Shown: piece after piece, positions 32,618 to 40,363 of the stretch
Numbering within the stretch: the first letter of the stretch is position 1
Layout: each line of letters opens with the position of its first letter
Origin: Halalkalicoccus subterraneus
GTDB lineage: Archaea; Halobacteriota; Halobacteria; Halobacteriales; Halalkalicoccaceae
Assembly (NCBI RefSeq): GCF_003697815.1
Contig: NZ_RDQG01000013.1
Coordinates: 1 to 40,823 of the forward strand
DNA: 40,823 nt
Direction: 5' to 3'
Made by a program: the position numbers and the translations under genes
The notes under the pieces: model-generated
Database searches by the model: none
What the model saw: the letters and a program-made list of their open reading frames with translations, nothing else
What the model was told of the DNA's origin: nothing

Positions 32618-34228
32618 TCAGTCGTCGGCGTCGGCCAACGAGTCGCGCTCTCGCGTGACGAACGGTTTGGCCGTCAGGCCCTTCCGGCGCGCGTCGAGTT
32701 CCGAGAACCCGTAGACGACCGCGACCAGCAGCACGATCCCGACGGGGATGAGGACCAACTGCGGCAGGCCGGTCAGCCCGTAGAGCAGATAGCCGATCGT
32801 GGCAAGGGCGGCAGTGGTCAGCGCGTAGTAGATCTGGGTGCGGACGTGGTCGATGTGGTCCGCCCCGGCGAACGTCGAGGACAGCACGGTGGTGTCGGAG
32901 ATCGGCGAGCAGTGATCGCCGAAGATCGCCCCTGAGAAGACCGCACCGGTCGCGACCGCAAGCATCTCCGAGGAACCCCCGGAGACCTCCCATGCGAGCG
33001 GGATCGCCACCGGCGTTACGAGCGCCATCGTCCCCCACGAGGTGCCGATCGAAAACGAGATGAAGCCCCCGGCGAAGAGGATCACGATCGGTAGCAGCGT
33101 CGGCGTGATGAATCCCGCGGCGATCTCGGTCACGTACGCGCCGGTTTCGAGCGCCCCGGCGACGGCCCCGATCGACCATGCCAACACGAGAATCGCGATG
33201 GCGTGCAGCATGATGCCGAACCCGTCGAGCACCGTCTCCATCCCCTCGTCGATCGAGAGGACGTCATACACCAACGAGAGCACGAGCGCGCTCGCGGCCA
33301 TCGCAAAGGAACCCCAGACGAGCGCGCCCATGAAGTCCGCGCTCTCGGCCATGTCGATGGCCGACGCGCCGGGCGAGTAGCCGCTCCAGGCCACGCCGAC
33401 GGCGACGACTGTCACCAGCGCGAGGATCGGCACCGTGAAGAACCGGACCATCGGCGAGTCGGTTTCGACGTCGCCCAGGTCGTCCTTCATGCTCTGAAGG
33501 GGCTTTGCGTCGTCGCGGTTCACCTTCCCCGTGCTCTGGGCGCGGTGTTCGGCGTCGAGCATCTCGCCGAAGTCACGCCGGGTGAGGACGATCACGCCGA
33601 CCATGAGCAGGGCAAAGAGGCAGTAGAGGTTGTACGGCATGCTCCTGAGGAAGGTGAGGAACGCGGAGGGGGCGACGTCCGTGATCCCCGCGGCCTCGTA
33701 GCCCGTCTGGATCATGCTGATCTGGTAGGCGACCCAACTCGAAATGCCGAAGGTCGCGACGGGCGCGGCGGTCGAATCGAGCAGGTAGGCGAGCTTCTCG
33801 CGGGACATGTTCGTCTCGTCGGCGATGTCCTTCATCGAGGAGCCGACGATCGCGGTGTTGGCGTAATCGTCGAAGAACCAGACCAGTCCCAACAGCCACG
33901 TCGCGATTCCGACTTTCCGATGGGAATCGAGCCGACTCGTCGCGTAGTTCGCGACCGCGAGCGACCCGCCCATCCGCCAGATCAGCGCGATCCCCGCCCC
34001 CAATAGCGAGACGAAGACGATGATCTGGGCGTGAAAGACGTCCTCCCCGATCGCGCTCACGATCCAATCGAAGGTCTGGACGATCCCCAGACTCCCCGAG
34101 TAGATGATTCCACCCGACCAGATCCCGATGAACAGCGACAGTAGCGCTCGCCGGGTGATGATCGCCAGTGCGATCGCGATCAGCGGCGGTACGAGCGACA
34201 ACGCCCCGAATTCGCTTCCGGTTGTCAT
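32618..34228 (-). CDS. nhaC: NhaC-family Na+/H+ antiporter
   Basis: 536 aa, about 12 membrane helices. Characteristic NhaC motifs are ISFSIGTSWGTMALVTPVA and IFGDHCSPISDTTVLSSTFA, plus WFFDDYANTAIVGSSMKDI. It would expel Na+ in exchange for protons, fitting a salt-in halophile; some relatives exchange organic acids or amino acids instead. A hydrophilic loop (about 225-250) and a charged C-terminal tail face the cytoplasm. A perfect palindrome GTGTTAACAC lies just upstream of its start. Confidence 0.93.
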   Translation of the reverse strand: MTTGSEFGALSLVPPLIAIALAIITRRALLSLFIGIWSGGIIYSGSLGIVQTFDWIVSAIGEDVFHAQIIVFVSLLGAGIALIWRMGGSLAVANYATSRLDSHRKVGIATWLLGLVWFFDDYANTAIVGSSMKDIADETNMSREKLAYLLDSTAAPVATFGISSWVAYQISMIQTGYEAAGITDVAPSAFLTFLRSMPYNLYCLFALLMVGVIVLTRRDFGEMLDAEHRAQSTGKVNRDDAKPLQSMKDDLGDVETDSPMVRFFTVPILALVTVVAVGVAWSGYSPGASAIDMAESADFMGALVWGSFAMAASALVLSLVYDVLSIDEGMETVLDGFGIMLHAIAILVLAWSIGAVAGALETGAYVTEIAAGFITPTLLPIVILFAGGFISFSIGTSWGTMALVTPVAIPLAWEVSGGSSEMLAVATGAVFSGAIFGDHCSPISDTTVLSSTFAGADHIDHVRTQIYYALTTAALATIGYLLYGLTGLPQLVLIPVGIVLLVAVVYGFSELDARRKGLTAKPFVTRERDSLADADD

Positions 34229-34249
34229 ACGTCCCTCTATTCAAGCCAG

Positions 34250-34259
34250 GTGTTAACAC
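34250..34259. promoter_or_regulatory. 10-base palindrome upstream of nhaC
   Basis: GTGTTAACAC is exactly self-complementary, 22-31 bases before the nhaC ATG at 34228, overlapping where a TATA box should be. It might be a repressor site; a chance palindrome is also possible. The rest of the 194-base gap shows only a weak GGCTTTTGC element before the ATP-grasp gene. Confidence 0.25.
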
Positions 34260-34422
34260 TTTCGACACCGATGAATCACCTTACTCTCACACATAATCGA
34301 TGAAAACCGTACGGGCAACCATTATTTCTGTCGTTTAGTCCGTAGTACTCACAGTATGTCTCCGGGACGGGAGTCGCCGGTCGTACCGGTCGGCTTTTGC
34401 TCGAAAGGGTGCAAGCCGGGGT

Positions 34423-35700
34423 ATGGCCACCGAGTTCCTCCCGCGCGACGAGCTCCTCGACCGGCTTCGCGACCACGCGTTCGATCGACCGCCCGCGATC
34501 GTCTGTAACGCCCACATAACGGGGCTGGGCGTCGCCCGCGCGCTCGCGGCCCACGACGTGCCCGTGATCGCAGTCGACCGCAACGGCGACGGGGTCGCGT
34601 CTTCCTCGGAGGCCGTTGCGTTCGCCGGGGAGGTCACGTACCCGTTTTCCGACCGTGAGGGCTTCCAGGAGGATGTCGAGGCGATCGCCGACGCCGTCGA
34701 AGGCGAGCCCGTCGCCTTCGGCTGTATGGACGAATGGGTTCACGCCTTCGCCGACGCCGAGCCCGCGGGCGTGCGCCTGCCCTTCGCCGAGAAACGCGTG
34801 GTCGATCGGGTGTTGGACAAGGAGTCTCTCTACGGACTCGCCGAGAAGCTCGACGTCCCCTACCCCGAGACCTACCGCATCGCGGGGATCGGCGACGAGT
34901 CGCCCGATGCCGCCGCAGCGCTCGGCGACCCCATCGAACCTGAGGAGGCCCTCGATCAACTCGAGTTCCCGTTCGTCCTCAAGCCCGCACGCAAACGTGA
35001 ATTCGAGGAGGCGGTCGGGACGAACGTCATCGAGATCAGTAGTGAAAGCGAATACGCCGAGGTAATCGAAACCGCCCGCGAGGCCGATATTCGCGTGATG
35101 GCCCAGGAACGGGTCCCCATCGCTCAGGGGGAGGACTGTTCGCTCGCCTCGTACGTCCCGCCGAGCGGCGATCCACTCACCTTCGTCGGCAATCCGCTCG
35201 TCCGGTATCCCCTCTCGTTCGGCACCTCGTGTGTGGTCGAGCGGGTCGACCGGCCGGAGATCGAAGAGCGCGCCCTCTCGGTCCTATCGGAGACGGGATA
35301 CTACGGGATCAGCGAATCCGAGTTCGTCTACGACCGCGAGCGAAAGGAGTACGTCCTGCTCGACGTCAACACTCGGCCCTGGAAGTGGATCTGCCTCCCC
35401 GTGGCGGCGGGCGCGAACCTCCCGATGGCCGCCTACGCCGACGCGACGGGCGCGGCGTACGAACCCACGGAGATCACGGACGCGCGCTGGGTCTACCTGC
35501 CTGACTACCTCGAACTGCTCGGGACCGACGAGAGCTTCGGGGACGTTCTCACCGAACCGCAGTGGACCGCGCTCGTCTCCGGGGCCTTCGAAGCCGGCGA
35601 CGATCTGGCGACCGGCGTCTACTCGCCGTCGGATCCGAACCCGACCTACGACGTGATCCGAACGAAGTTCGGCTCGGTCGAGTACTACTGTTCCTGCTAG
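34423..35700 (+). CDS. ATP-grasp carboxylate-amine ligase-like enzyme
   Basis: 425 aa. An N-terminal pre-ATP-grasp Rossmann-like part (PPAIVCNAHITGLGVARALA) is followed by ATP-grasp elements: FPFVLKPARK (ATP-binding Lys), AQERVPIAQGEDC, and VLLDVNTRPWKW (metal-binding Asp/Asn). This is the COG3919-type predicted ATP-grasp group, which joins a carboxylate to an amine or thiol using ATP. The protein ends CSC, an unusual pair of terminal cysteines. No neighbour suggests the substrate. The hairpin cluster begins 18 bases after its stop. Confidence 0.88.
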   Translation: MATEFLPRDELLDRLRDHAFDRPPAIVCNAHITGLGVARALAAHDVPVIAVDRNGDGVASSSEAVAFAGEVTYPFSDREGFQEDVEAIADAVEGEPVAFGCMDEWVHAFADAEPAGVRLPFAEKRVVDRVLDKESLYGLAEKLDVPYPETYRIAGIGDESPDAAAALGDPIEPEEALDQLEFPFVLKPARKREFEEAVGTNVIEISSESEYAEVIETAREADIRVMAQERVPIAQGEDCSLASYVPPSGDPLTFVGNPLVRYPLSFGTSCVVERVDRPEIEERALSVLSETGYYGISESEFVYDRERKEYVLLDVNTRPWKWICLPVAAGANLPMAAYADATGAAYEPTEITDARWVYLPDYLELLGTDESFGDVLTEPQWTALVSGAFEAGDDLATGVYSPSDPNPTYDVIRTKFGSVEYYCSC

Positions 35701-35718
35701 CGGATCCTTTTACTCCTC

Positions 35719-35944
35719 GGGATCGCTGCGCGACCCTCTCGGAGAAAAAATCTCCTCCATTGCCGGACTCCGTCCGGCAGGCGGTCAGAGCTTCGCTCTG
35801 ACCACATCACCGATTCCGTTGGAATCCGGTTAGCAGCCAGAAACCTTCGATTTTCGGCGACATCGTAGGAGCAAATCACCTGCTAGCAACCAGACGCCGC
35901 TGGCGTTTGGTAACAAAAAGCCGGCGCGGCTCCGCCGCGCCGGC
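35719..35944 (+). repeat. Cluster of seven consecutive hairpins in a 356-base gene-free stretch
   Basis: Between the ATP-grasp stop and the monooxygenase start, inverted repeats follow one another: 35719-35736 (loop CTGCG), 35741-35755 (GGAGA/TCTCC), 35761-35779 (TGCCGGA, loop CTCCG), 35783-35803 (8-bp stem, loop CTTCG), 35812-35826 (GATTCC, loop GTT), 35889-35911 (ACCAGACGCC with a wobble, loop GCT), 35920-35944 (10-bp stem, loop CTCCG). Four of the seven share a CTNCG loop. A short open frame on the minus strand (35697-35879) runs across them but shows no protein character. It could be a structured RNA, a palindromic repeat element or a terminator array. Confidence 0.75.
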
Positions 35945-36056
35945 CCACTCCGTTTTCCCAGCAAGGGACTCGCAGCGCCCGATCATCTCCACGTTCAGTT
36001 CGATTTCCGTTCGCCGCTATCAAGCGGCTTTTGGCGGCGGCGTCCGACCTCCCGGT

Positions 36057-37433
36057 ATGCCAGACGAGCGAATGGGGTTCAACCTCTTTACGATGAACTC
36101 GGTCGAACACGTCAGCGCCGGGTCGTGGCGCTATCCGGGCGACCAGTCGGCCCGGTACACGGACAGGGAGTACTGGACCGAACTGGCACGCACGGCCGAA
36201 CGCGGCGGGTTCGACGCGATCTTCTTCGCCGACGTCCGGGGGATCTACGACGTCTACGACGACAGTCGCGAGATCGCCATCGAGCGCGCAGTACAAACGC
36301 CCTCGAACCACCCCCAGGCGCTGGTGCCCGCGATGGCCGAGGTCACCGACCACCTCGGGTTCGCGATCACGCGCTCGACGACCTATACTCATCCCTACCA
36401 GCTCGCCCGCGAGTTCTCGACGCTCGATCACCTCACCGACGGCCGAATCGCGTTCAACGTCGTCACCTCCTACCTGGAGAGCGCCGCGCGCAACCTCGGG
36501 CTCGACGAGCGCATGGGCCACGACGAGCGCTACGACCGCGCCGAGGAGTTCATGCAGGTCTGCTATCGCCTCTGGGAGGGCAGTTGGGACGACGACGCGG
36601 TCGTCCGGGATCGCGATTCGGGCGTCTACACCGACCCCGAAAAAGTGAGAGAGATCGGCTTCGAGGGCGAGTATTTCGACGTGCCGGGCCTTCACGGTTG
36701 CGAACCCTCGCCCCAGCGAACACCGGTGATCTATCAGGCCGGCTCCTCCGAGCGCGGGCGCGCGTTCGCCGCGCGGAACGCCGAGGCCGTCTTCACGAGC
36801 CAACCCACCGAATCGGGAGTGAGAGAGTACATGGCCGACATGCGAGAGCGTGCCGCTTCGCATGGCCGGGACCCCGATTCGCTGGATTTCTACATGGGGC
36901 TCGTCCCGATCGTCGGCGAGACCGAGGAACTCGCCCGGGCCAAACACGAGAGCTACAAGGAGACCATCGACGTGGAGGCGACGCTCGCGTTGCTCAGCGG
37001 CTTTATGGACATGGACCTTTCAGAACTCGACCCCGACCGGAAGCTCGAACACATCGAGACCGAGGCGATCCAGGGCGCAGTGAACGCCTTCACGAAGAGC
37101 GATCCGGATCGGGAGTGGACGGTGCGGGAGATGGCACAGTTCGCCGGGCTCGGAACGACTTCGCCCGTGGTGGTTGGAACCCCTGAGAAGATCGCCGACG
37201 CCTTCGAACACTGGTTCCGCGAGGTCGGCGTCGACGGGTTCAACGTCAAGGAGGTCGTTCGACCGGCGACGCTGCGGGACTTCGTCGACCTCGTGGTCCC
37301 CGAGTTGCGAGTGCGCGGGCTGGTTCGCGAGCAGTACGGGGACGAGACCCTTCGCGAGACGATGACCGGTCGGTCGGGACTCGCCGAGGATCACACCGGG
37401 AAACGCGAGGCGCTGTCGGGAATGGGCGTATAA
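36057..37433 (+). CDS. LLM-class FMN-dependent monooxygenase (NtaA/SnaA/DszA type)
   Basis: 458 aa, luciferase-like TIM barrel of the NtaA/DmoA group, which oxidises chelators, sulfones, sulfides or similar compounds using FMNH2 and O2. Evidence: WTELARTAERGGFDAIFFAD, FSTLDHLTDGRIAFNVVTSY, NLGLDERMGHDERYDRAEEF and TPVIYQAGSSERGRAFAARN, all typical of this family, and the usual length. It starts at MPDERMGFNLFTMNSVEHVS; the longer open frame upstream runs through hairpin 7. No partner flavin reductase is adjacent. Substrate unknown. Confidence 0.92.
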   Translation: MPDERMGFNLFTMNSVEHVSAGSWRYPGDQSARYTDREYWTELARTAERGGFDAIFFADVRGIYDVYDDSREIAIERAVQTPSNHPQALVPAMAEVTDHLGFAITRSTTYTHPYQLAREFSTLDHLTDGRIAFNVVTSYLESAARNLGLDERMGHDERYDRAEEFMQVCYRLWEGSWDDDAVVRDRDSGVYTDPEKVREIGFEGEYFDVPGLHGCEPSPQRTPVIYQAGSSERGRAFAARNAEAVFTSQPTESGVREYMADMRERAASHGRDPDSLDFYMGLVPIVGETEELARAKHESYKETIDVEATLALLSGFMDMDLSELDPDRKLEHIETEAIQGAVNAFTKSDPDREWTVREMAQFAGLGTTSPVVVGTPEKIADAFEHWFREVGVDGFNVKEVVRPATLRDFVDLVVPELRVRGLVREQYGDETLRETMTGRSGLAEDHTGKREALSGMGV

Positions 37434-37563
37434 CGAAGCCGCCATCGGCACTTCGTCGACGTACTCGCCGTCGGTCGTGTAGTCCCCTCCCCGTACCGCC
37501 TGATCCGTGTGGGTGTCTACCTCCTCGCGGCTCTCCTCGAACGTCGAATACTGGGTAGTAGTA

Positions 37564-38421
37564 TCACTGCGCCGAACCGTCCGGATCGGTCGATAGCCCC
37601 ATGTTGACCTCGCCGCGCGCGCGGATCGTCCCGTCGACGATCCCGTCACGCGCGAGTCGGAGGTGTTCACACGAGACGTCGCCCCAGACGCGGGCGTCCT
37701 CGGCGACGGTGACGGTCCCGTTTCGGGTCGTGACGTCGCCGTGGACGATCACACCCGAGGCGACGTCGATGTCGCCGCGCGCCCGCAGGCTGCCGAAGAT
37801 CTCGGTGTCTTCCCCTACACTGATCGATTCCGCCCGGACGTTGCCGTGGAGCCGGCAGTCCCGACCGATCTCGGCGGGTGGCGACACCCGCCAGGCGTCG
37901 TCCGAAACGGTCGCGCCCGTCGGGATCGTCAGCGGCTTCGGGCCCTCCTCCTCGTCGAACAGTTCCTCGACGAGCTCCTCGGCGGCGTCGTCCTCGCCCA
38001 TTCGCAGCAGGTGGGTGAGGTACATGAACAGGAAGACGATGGTCGGCATCGGGTTCCGGATGACGATCCAGCCGCTGGCCTCGAACCCTTCAGCGATCTG
38101 AACGTCGTCGCCGATGTCCAGGTCCCCGCCGACGACCAGCTGGCCGTCGATCTCGATCCGCTCGCCGAGATACGCGTCCGCACCCACCAGCACGTTGTCC
38201 GCGACCGTACACCACGTATCGAGCCGGCAGTCGCCCTCGGCCTCGATGTGTCCACCGAAGTGGACGCGCTCGCCGGCGACGACGTTCCGTCCCCTGATCC
38301 CGAACTCGACGGTGCTCTGGGCGCCGACCAGCACGTCGCCGTCGACCACGAGGTCGTGTTCCTCCACGACGGTGCCGTCGGGGATCGAGAGCGCCGAGAG
38401 GGGGTCCGGACGGAGTGACAC
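37564..38421 (-). CDS. Bactofilin-like (polymer-forming) beta-helix protein
   Basis: 285 aa. Two right-handed beta-helix segments (about 15-115 and 165-275) of repeating short strands (such as VVDGDVLVGAQSTVEFGIRG and IFGSLRARGDIDVASGVIVH) as in bactofilins, separated by a hydrophobic stretch (about 118-140, PMPTIVFLFMYLTHLLRM) and an acidic linker (EELVEELFDEEEG). Bactofilin-related proteins of haloarchaea ('halofilins') affect cell shape; this one may polymerise at the membrane. A TATA-like TTTAAG (minus strand, 38446-38452) lies about 26 bases before the ATG. The function is inferred from fold only. Confidence 0.8.
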   Translation of the reverse strand: MSLRPDPLSALSIPDGTVVEEHDLVVDGDVLVGAQSTVEFGIRGRNVVAGERVHFGGHIEAEGDCRLDTWCTVADNVLVGADAYLGERIEIDGQLVVGGDLDIGDDVQIAEGFEASGWIVIRNPMPTIVFLFMYLTHLLRMGEDDAAEELVEELFDEEEGPKPLTIPTGATVSDDAWRVSPPAEIGRDCRLHGNVRAESISVGEDTEIFGSLRARGDIDVASGVIVHGDVTTRNGTVTVAEDARVWGDVSCEHLRLARDGIVDGTIRARGEVNMGLSTDPDGSAQ

Positions 38422-38517
38422 GCCTTCCTGTCCGCGGTCTTTCCCCTTAAACTTCGTGTGGGCGTCCGACGACCGTCAGACGACAGGATCTTGCACCTCG
38501 ACGGCTTCCTCCCAGTC

Positions 38518-38715
38518 ATGACGACGATCTCCATCGACGACGAGGGTGTCGACGTACTCTACGAGGGAACCGAGTTCCGCCTCGAACGCGAGCTGATCGA
38601 GGAGGCCACCGAGAAACGCTACTGGGACGTCACCGACCACGAGATCCTCCAGATCATCGAGCGCAACCCCGAACTCACCGGCGAACCCCGGCGCGTCGGC
38701 GACATCGTCCGGTAG
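38518..38715 (+). CDS. DUF5800 family protein
   Basis: 65 aa, MTTISIDDEGVDVLYEGTEF at the N-terminus and TGEPRRVGDIVR at the end; matches the short haloarchaeal DUF5800 family by these blocks. Acidic and soluble, function unknown. ATG 38518 is chosen because homology begins there; an in-frame start 60 bases earlier adds unrelated residues. Confidence 0.8.
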   Translation: MTTISIDDEGVDVLYEGTEFRLERELIEEATEKRYWDVTDHEILQIIERNPELTGEPRRVGDIVR

Positions 38716-38745
38716 TTTTTAGCCCGCCCCGTTCGAGCGACGCGT

Positions 38746-38877
38746 ATGGATCTCGCCCGGTTCACCCATCCCGCCTTCCGGACCGCCGCCGGCACGCTCG
38801 CGGGCTACGGACTGCTCTTGCTCGTGATGACCCTCTTGCTCTTTCTCGTGCCGTACGCGATCTTCGCAGGGTTCTAG
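38746..38877 (+). CDS. 43-aa single-helix membrane protein
   Basis: MDLARFTHPAFRTAAGTLAG is followed by one hydrophobic helix (about 18-41, LLLLVMTLLLFLVPYAIFAG). TTTTTAG at 38716-38722 lies about 26 bases before the ATG, supporting a leaderless gene. Too short for usual gene callers. Family unknown to me; small haloarchaeal membrane proteins of this kind are common. Confidence 0.6.
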   Translation: MDLARFTHPAFRTAAGTLAGYGLLLLVMTLLLFLVPYAIFAGF

Positions 38878-38989
38878 CGGACACCCCCTCGAACGGTCTT
38901 CGTACGACCAGACCTGAGGACGACACCCGATCAGACGGTTGCTACCGGTATCTGCTCCATCACTGTAAACGGAGGAATATTCACAGCGA

Positions 38990-39021
38990 CAGAAGTATTT
39001 AATATTATAAATATCTAAAAA
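38990..39021 (+). promoter_or_regulatory. AT-rich promoter of the Tat-exported protein gene
   Basis: An unusually A/T-rich stretch (GAAGTATTTAATATTATAAA and onward) contains TATTTA and TAAATA as an inverted repeat (38994-39011 region) overlapping the position expected for a TATA box before ATG 39030. Contrasts with the GC-rich promoters elsewhere in the window. The other bases between 38878 and 38990 hold nothing I recognise. Confidence 0.5.
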
Positions 39022-39029
39022 TAAGTAAA

Positions 39030-39434
39030 ATGCGAAATAGACGGCAGTTCATCGCAGCCGCCGCCGGATCGTTGGCTACTGTTGGCGCAATCACCGGAGT
39101 CGGCGCTGCAAGCGAGGACGAATTGACGAAAGAGGAGATCAACGCTGCTGTGCTCTCAGGAGCGGATAGAAATGGGGCCGATGGAGTCGAACAGGCCCTA
39201 ATGGACCTCGGTCTTGATCCGACTGTCAAATCTGCAGCGCTCAGTGTGGCAGACCTCACTCAGTCGGCCGATGATCCCAGCGAGCAGTCAGGCACTTCTC
39301 CGGTCGTCTCCCCGGACTACGTTTATCGTAATCCTGACTACTCGGGATACGGTGGTCTCGGCGTTACGGTCGGTAGCAGTCCCGCGACTGCATGGAGCAA
39401 GGCGAAGCCGGTAGATCCGAGCAACTCGCTGTAG
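39030..39434 (+). CDS. Tat-exported small protein, unknown function
   Basis: 134 aa with a twin-arginine signal: MRNRRQFIAAAAGSLATVG, RR at residues 4-5, a hydrophobic core and an Ala-rich cleavage region (about 24-28). The mature part (about 107 aa) is acidic and helical at first (DELTKEEINAAVLSGADRNG), then Ser/Pro/Tyr/Gly-rich (DYVYRNPDYSGYGGLGVTVG), with no cysteine. GC content is clearly below neighbouring genes. It is followed 44 bases later by a small membrane protein, suggesting a functional pair. Function unknown. Confidence 0.75.
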   Translation: MRNRRQFIAAAAGSLATVGAITGVGAASEDELTKEEINAAVLSGADRNGADGVEQALMDLGLDPTVKSAALSVADLTQSADDPSEQSGTSPVVSPDYVYRNPDYSGYGGLGVTVGSSPATAWSKAKPVDPSNSL

Positions 39435-39478
39435 AGTAACCACGAAACATCGAACCAACTCCTTCAAATACACTCAAA

Positions 39479-39664
39479 ATGACACGGAACGATCTCATCG
39501 ACCCGCTCTACTTGAAGGCGATCTGTTCAGCCATCTTATCGGTGTCGTTTGCGGTGATGGCGGCACTCATTTGGGCGACCGATCCCATGGGAGCGATCAT
39601 GTTTTTCCTCCTGTTCGTGTTCGTCCTCTACTCGTGTGTCTGTCTGGTCCGTGCGGGCTCCTAA
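39479..39664 (+). CDS. Small two-helix membrane protein following the Tat protein
   Basis: 61 aa: MTRNDLIDPLYLKAICSAIL with two hydrophobic helices (about 12-33 and 36-57). It has two cysteines near the C-terminal helix (YSCVCLV). Same lower GC as the upstream gene, probably in one transcript. It could be a partner, anchor or protector of the exported protein, but nothing in the sequence demonstrates that. Confidence 0.6.
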   Translation: MTRNDLIDPLYLKAICSAILSVSFAVMAALIWATDPMGAIMFFLLFVFVLYSCVCLVRAGS

Positions 39665-39681
39665 CGACTATATGACCGACC

Positions 39682-39747
39682 CTATCGATCGACGCCCCGC
39701 TCCAGCATCACGGAATCGTCCTCGGCACAGTCCCCCGCGATCTTCGC
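39682..39747 (-). pseudogene. Duplicated 3' fragment of the cysE-type gene
   Basis: Reading on the minus strand, this encodes [20 protein letters not shown] followed by R and a stop, nearly the same as [19 protein letters not shown] at the end of the adjacent acetyltransferase. The shared block TCGTCCTCGGCACAGTC (plus strand) occurs at 39716 and again at 39780, a 64-base offset that is not a multiple of three. It is out of frame with the gene and appears to be a leftover of a local tandem duplication. Confidence 0.65.
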
Positions 39748-39751
39748 GGTT

Positions 39752-40312
39752 TTAGTTCGGCGTTCCCAGGGTGACCGAGTCGTCCTCGGCACAGTCGCCG
39801 GCGAGTTTGGCGGGGTTGCCCACGACCGTGCAGTTGCCGGGTACCGAATCGAGAACGACTGAACCGGCGCCGACGCTTGCGCCCTCGCCCAGCACGATCG
39901 GGCCCAACAGGGTCGAGCCGGCCCCGACGGTGACGCCGTCTTCGAGGGTCGGGTGGCGTTTCTCGTCCGCTAAGGAGTCCCCGCCGAGGGTCACGCCGTG
40001 ATACAGCATCACGTCGTCGCCGATCTGGGTCGTCTCGCCGATCACGACGCCCATCCCGTGGTCGATGAAGAATCGTCGGCCGATCTCGGCGCCGGGGTGG
40101 ATCTCGACGCCCGTGAGAAAGCGGGCGTAGTGCGAGAGGAGCCGACCGGCGAGGCCGAACCCACGGGTCCACAGCGCGTGTGCGATCCGATATGTCCAGA
40201 TCGCGTGCAGGCCCGGATACGCCAGCAGGACTTCGAGCGTGCTCTTTGCCGCCGGATCCTTCGCCTTCGCCGTTCGTACGTCCTCGTGCAGTCTTCGGAG
40301 AACTCGAAGCAT
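39752..40312 (-). CDS. Serine O-acetyltransferase-like protein (CysE/EpsC type)
   Basis: 186 aa, left-handed beta-helix (hexapeptide repeat) acyltransferase. [20 protein letters not shown] followed by [20 protein letters not shown] and HGVTLGG are the catalytic-site motifs of serine acetyltransferase, which forms O-acetylserine for cysteine synthesis. It lacks the long N-terminal domain of E. coli CysE (273 aa), as do many archaeal and EpsC forms. The C-terminus [14 protein letters not shown] is duplicated just beyond the stop. It lies 51 bases downstream of PAN on the same strand; co-transcription is possible but not informative. Confidence 0.9.
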   Translation of the reverse strand: MLRVLRRLHEDVRTAKAKDPAAKSTLEVLLAYPGLHAIWTYRIAHALWTRGFGLAGRLLSHYARFLTGVEIHPGAEIGRRFFIDHGMGVVIGETTQIGDDVMLYHGVTLGGDSLADEKRHPTLEDGVTVGAGSTLLGPIVLGEGASVGAGSVVLDSVPGNCTVVGNPAKLAGDCAEDDSVTLGTPN

Positions 40313-40363
40313 GTCGATCTCTGGGTACTATCGCGTGCAGAAGGGTAGCTGTTGTGGTGCCGG

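Noticed and set aside
35697-35879. 60-codon minus-strand ORF through the hairpin cluster
   Set aside because: Its sequence is dictated by palindromes; no protein-like pattern and no promoter.
37434-37563. Coding-like minus-strand stretch after the monooxygenase gene (EESREEVDTHTDQAVRGGDY and more)
   Set aside because: Acidic composition suggests a gene remnant, but it has no plausible start and I recognise no family. A remnant cannot be shown from this sequence alone.
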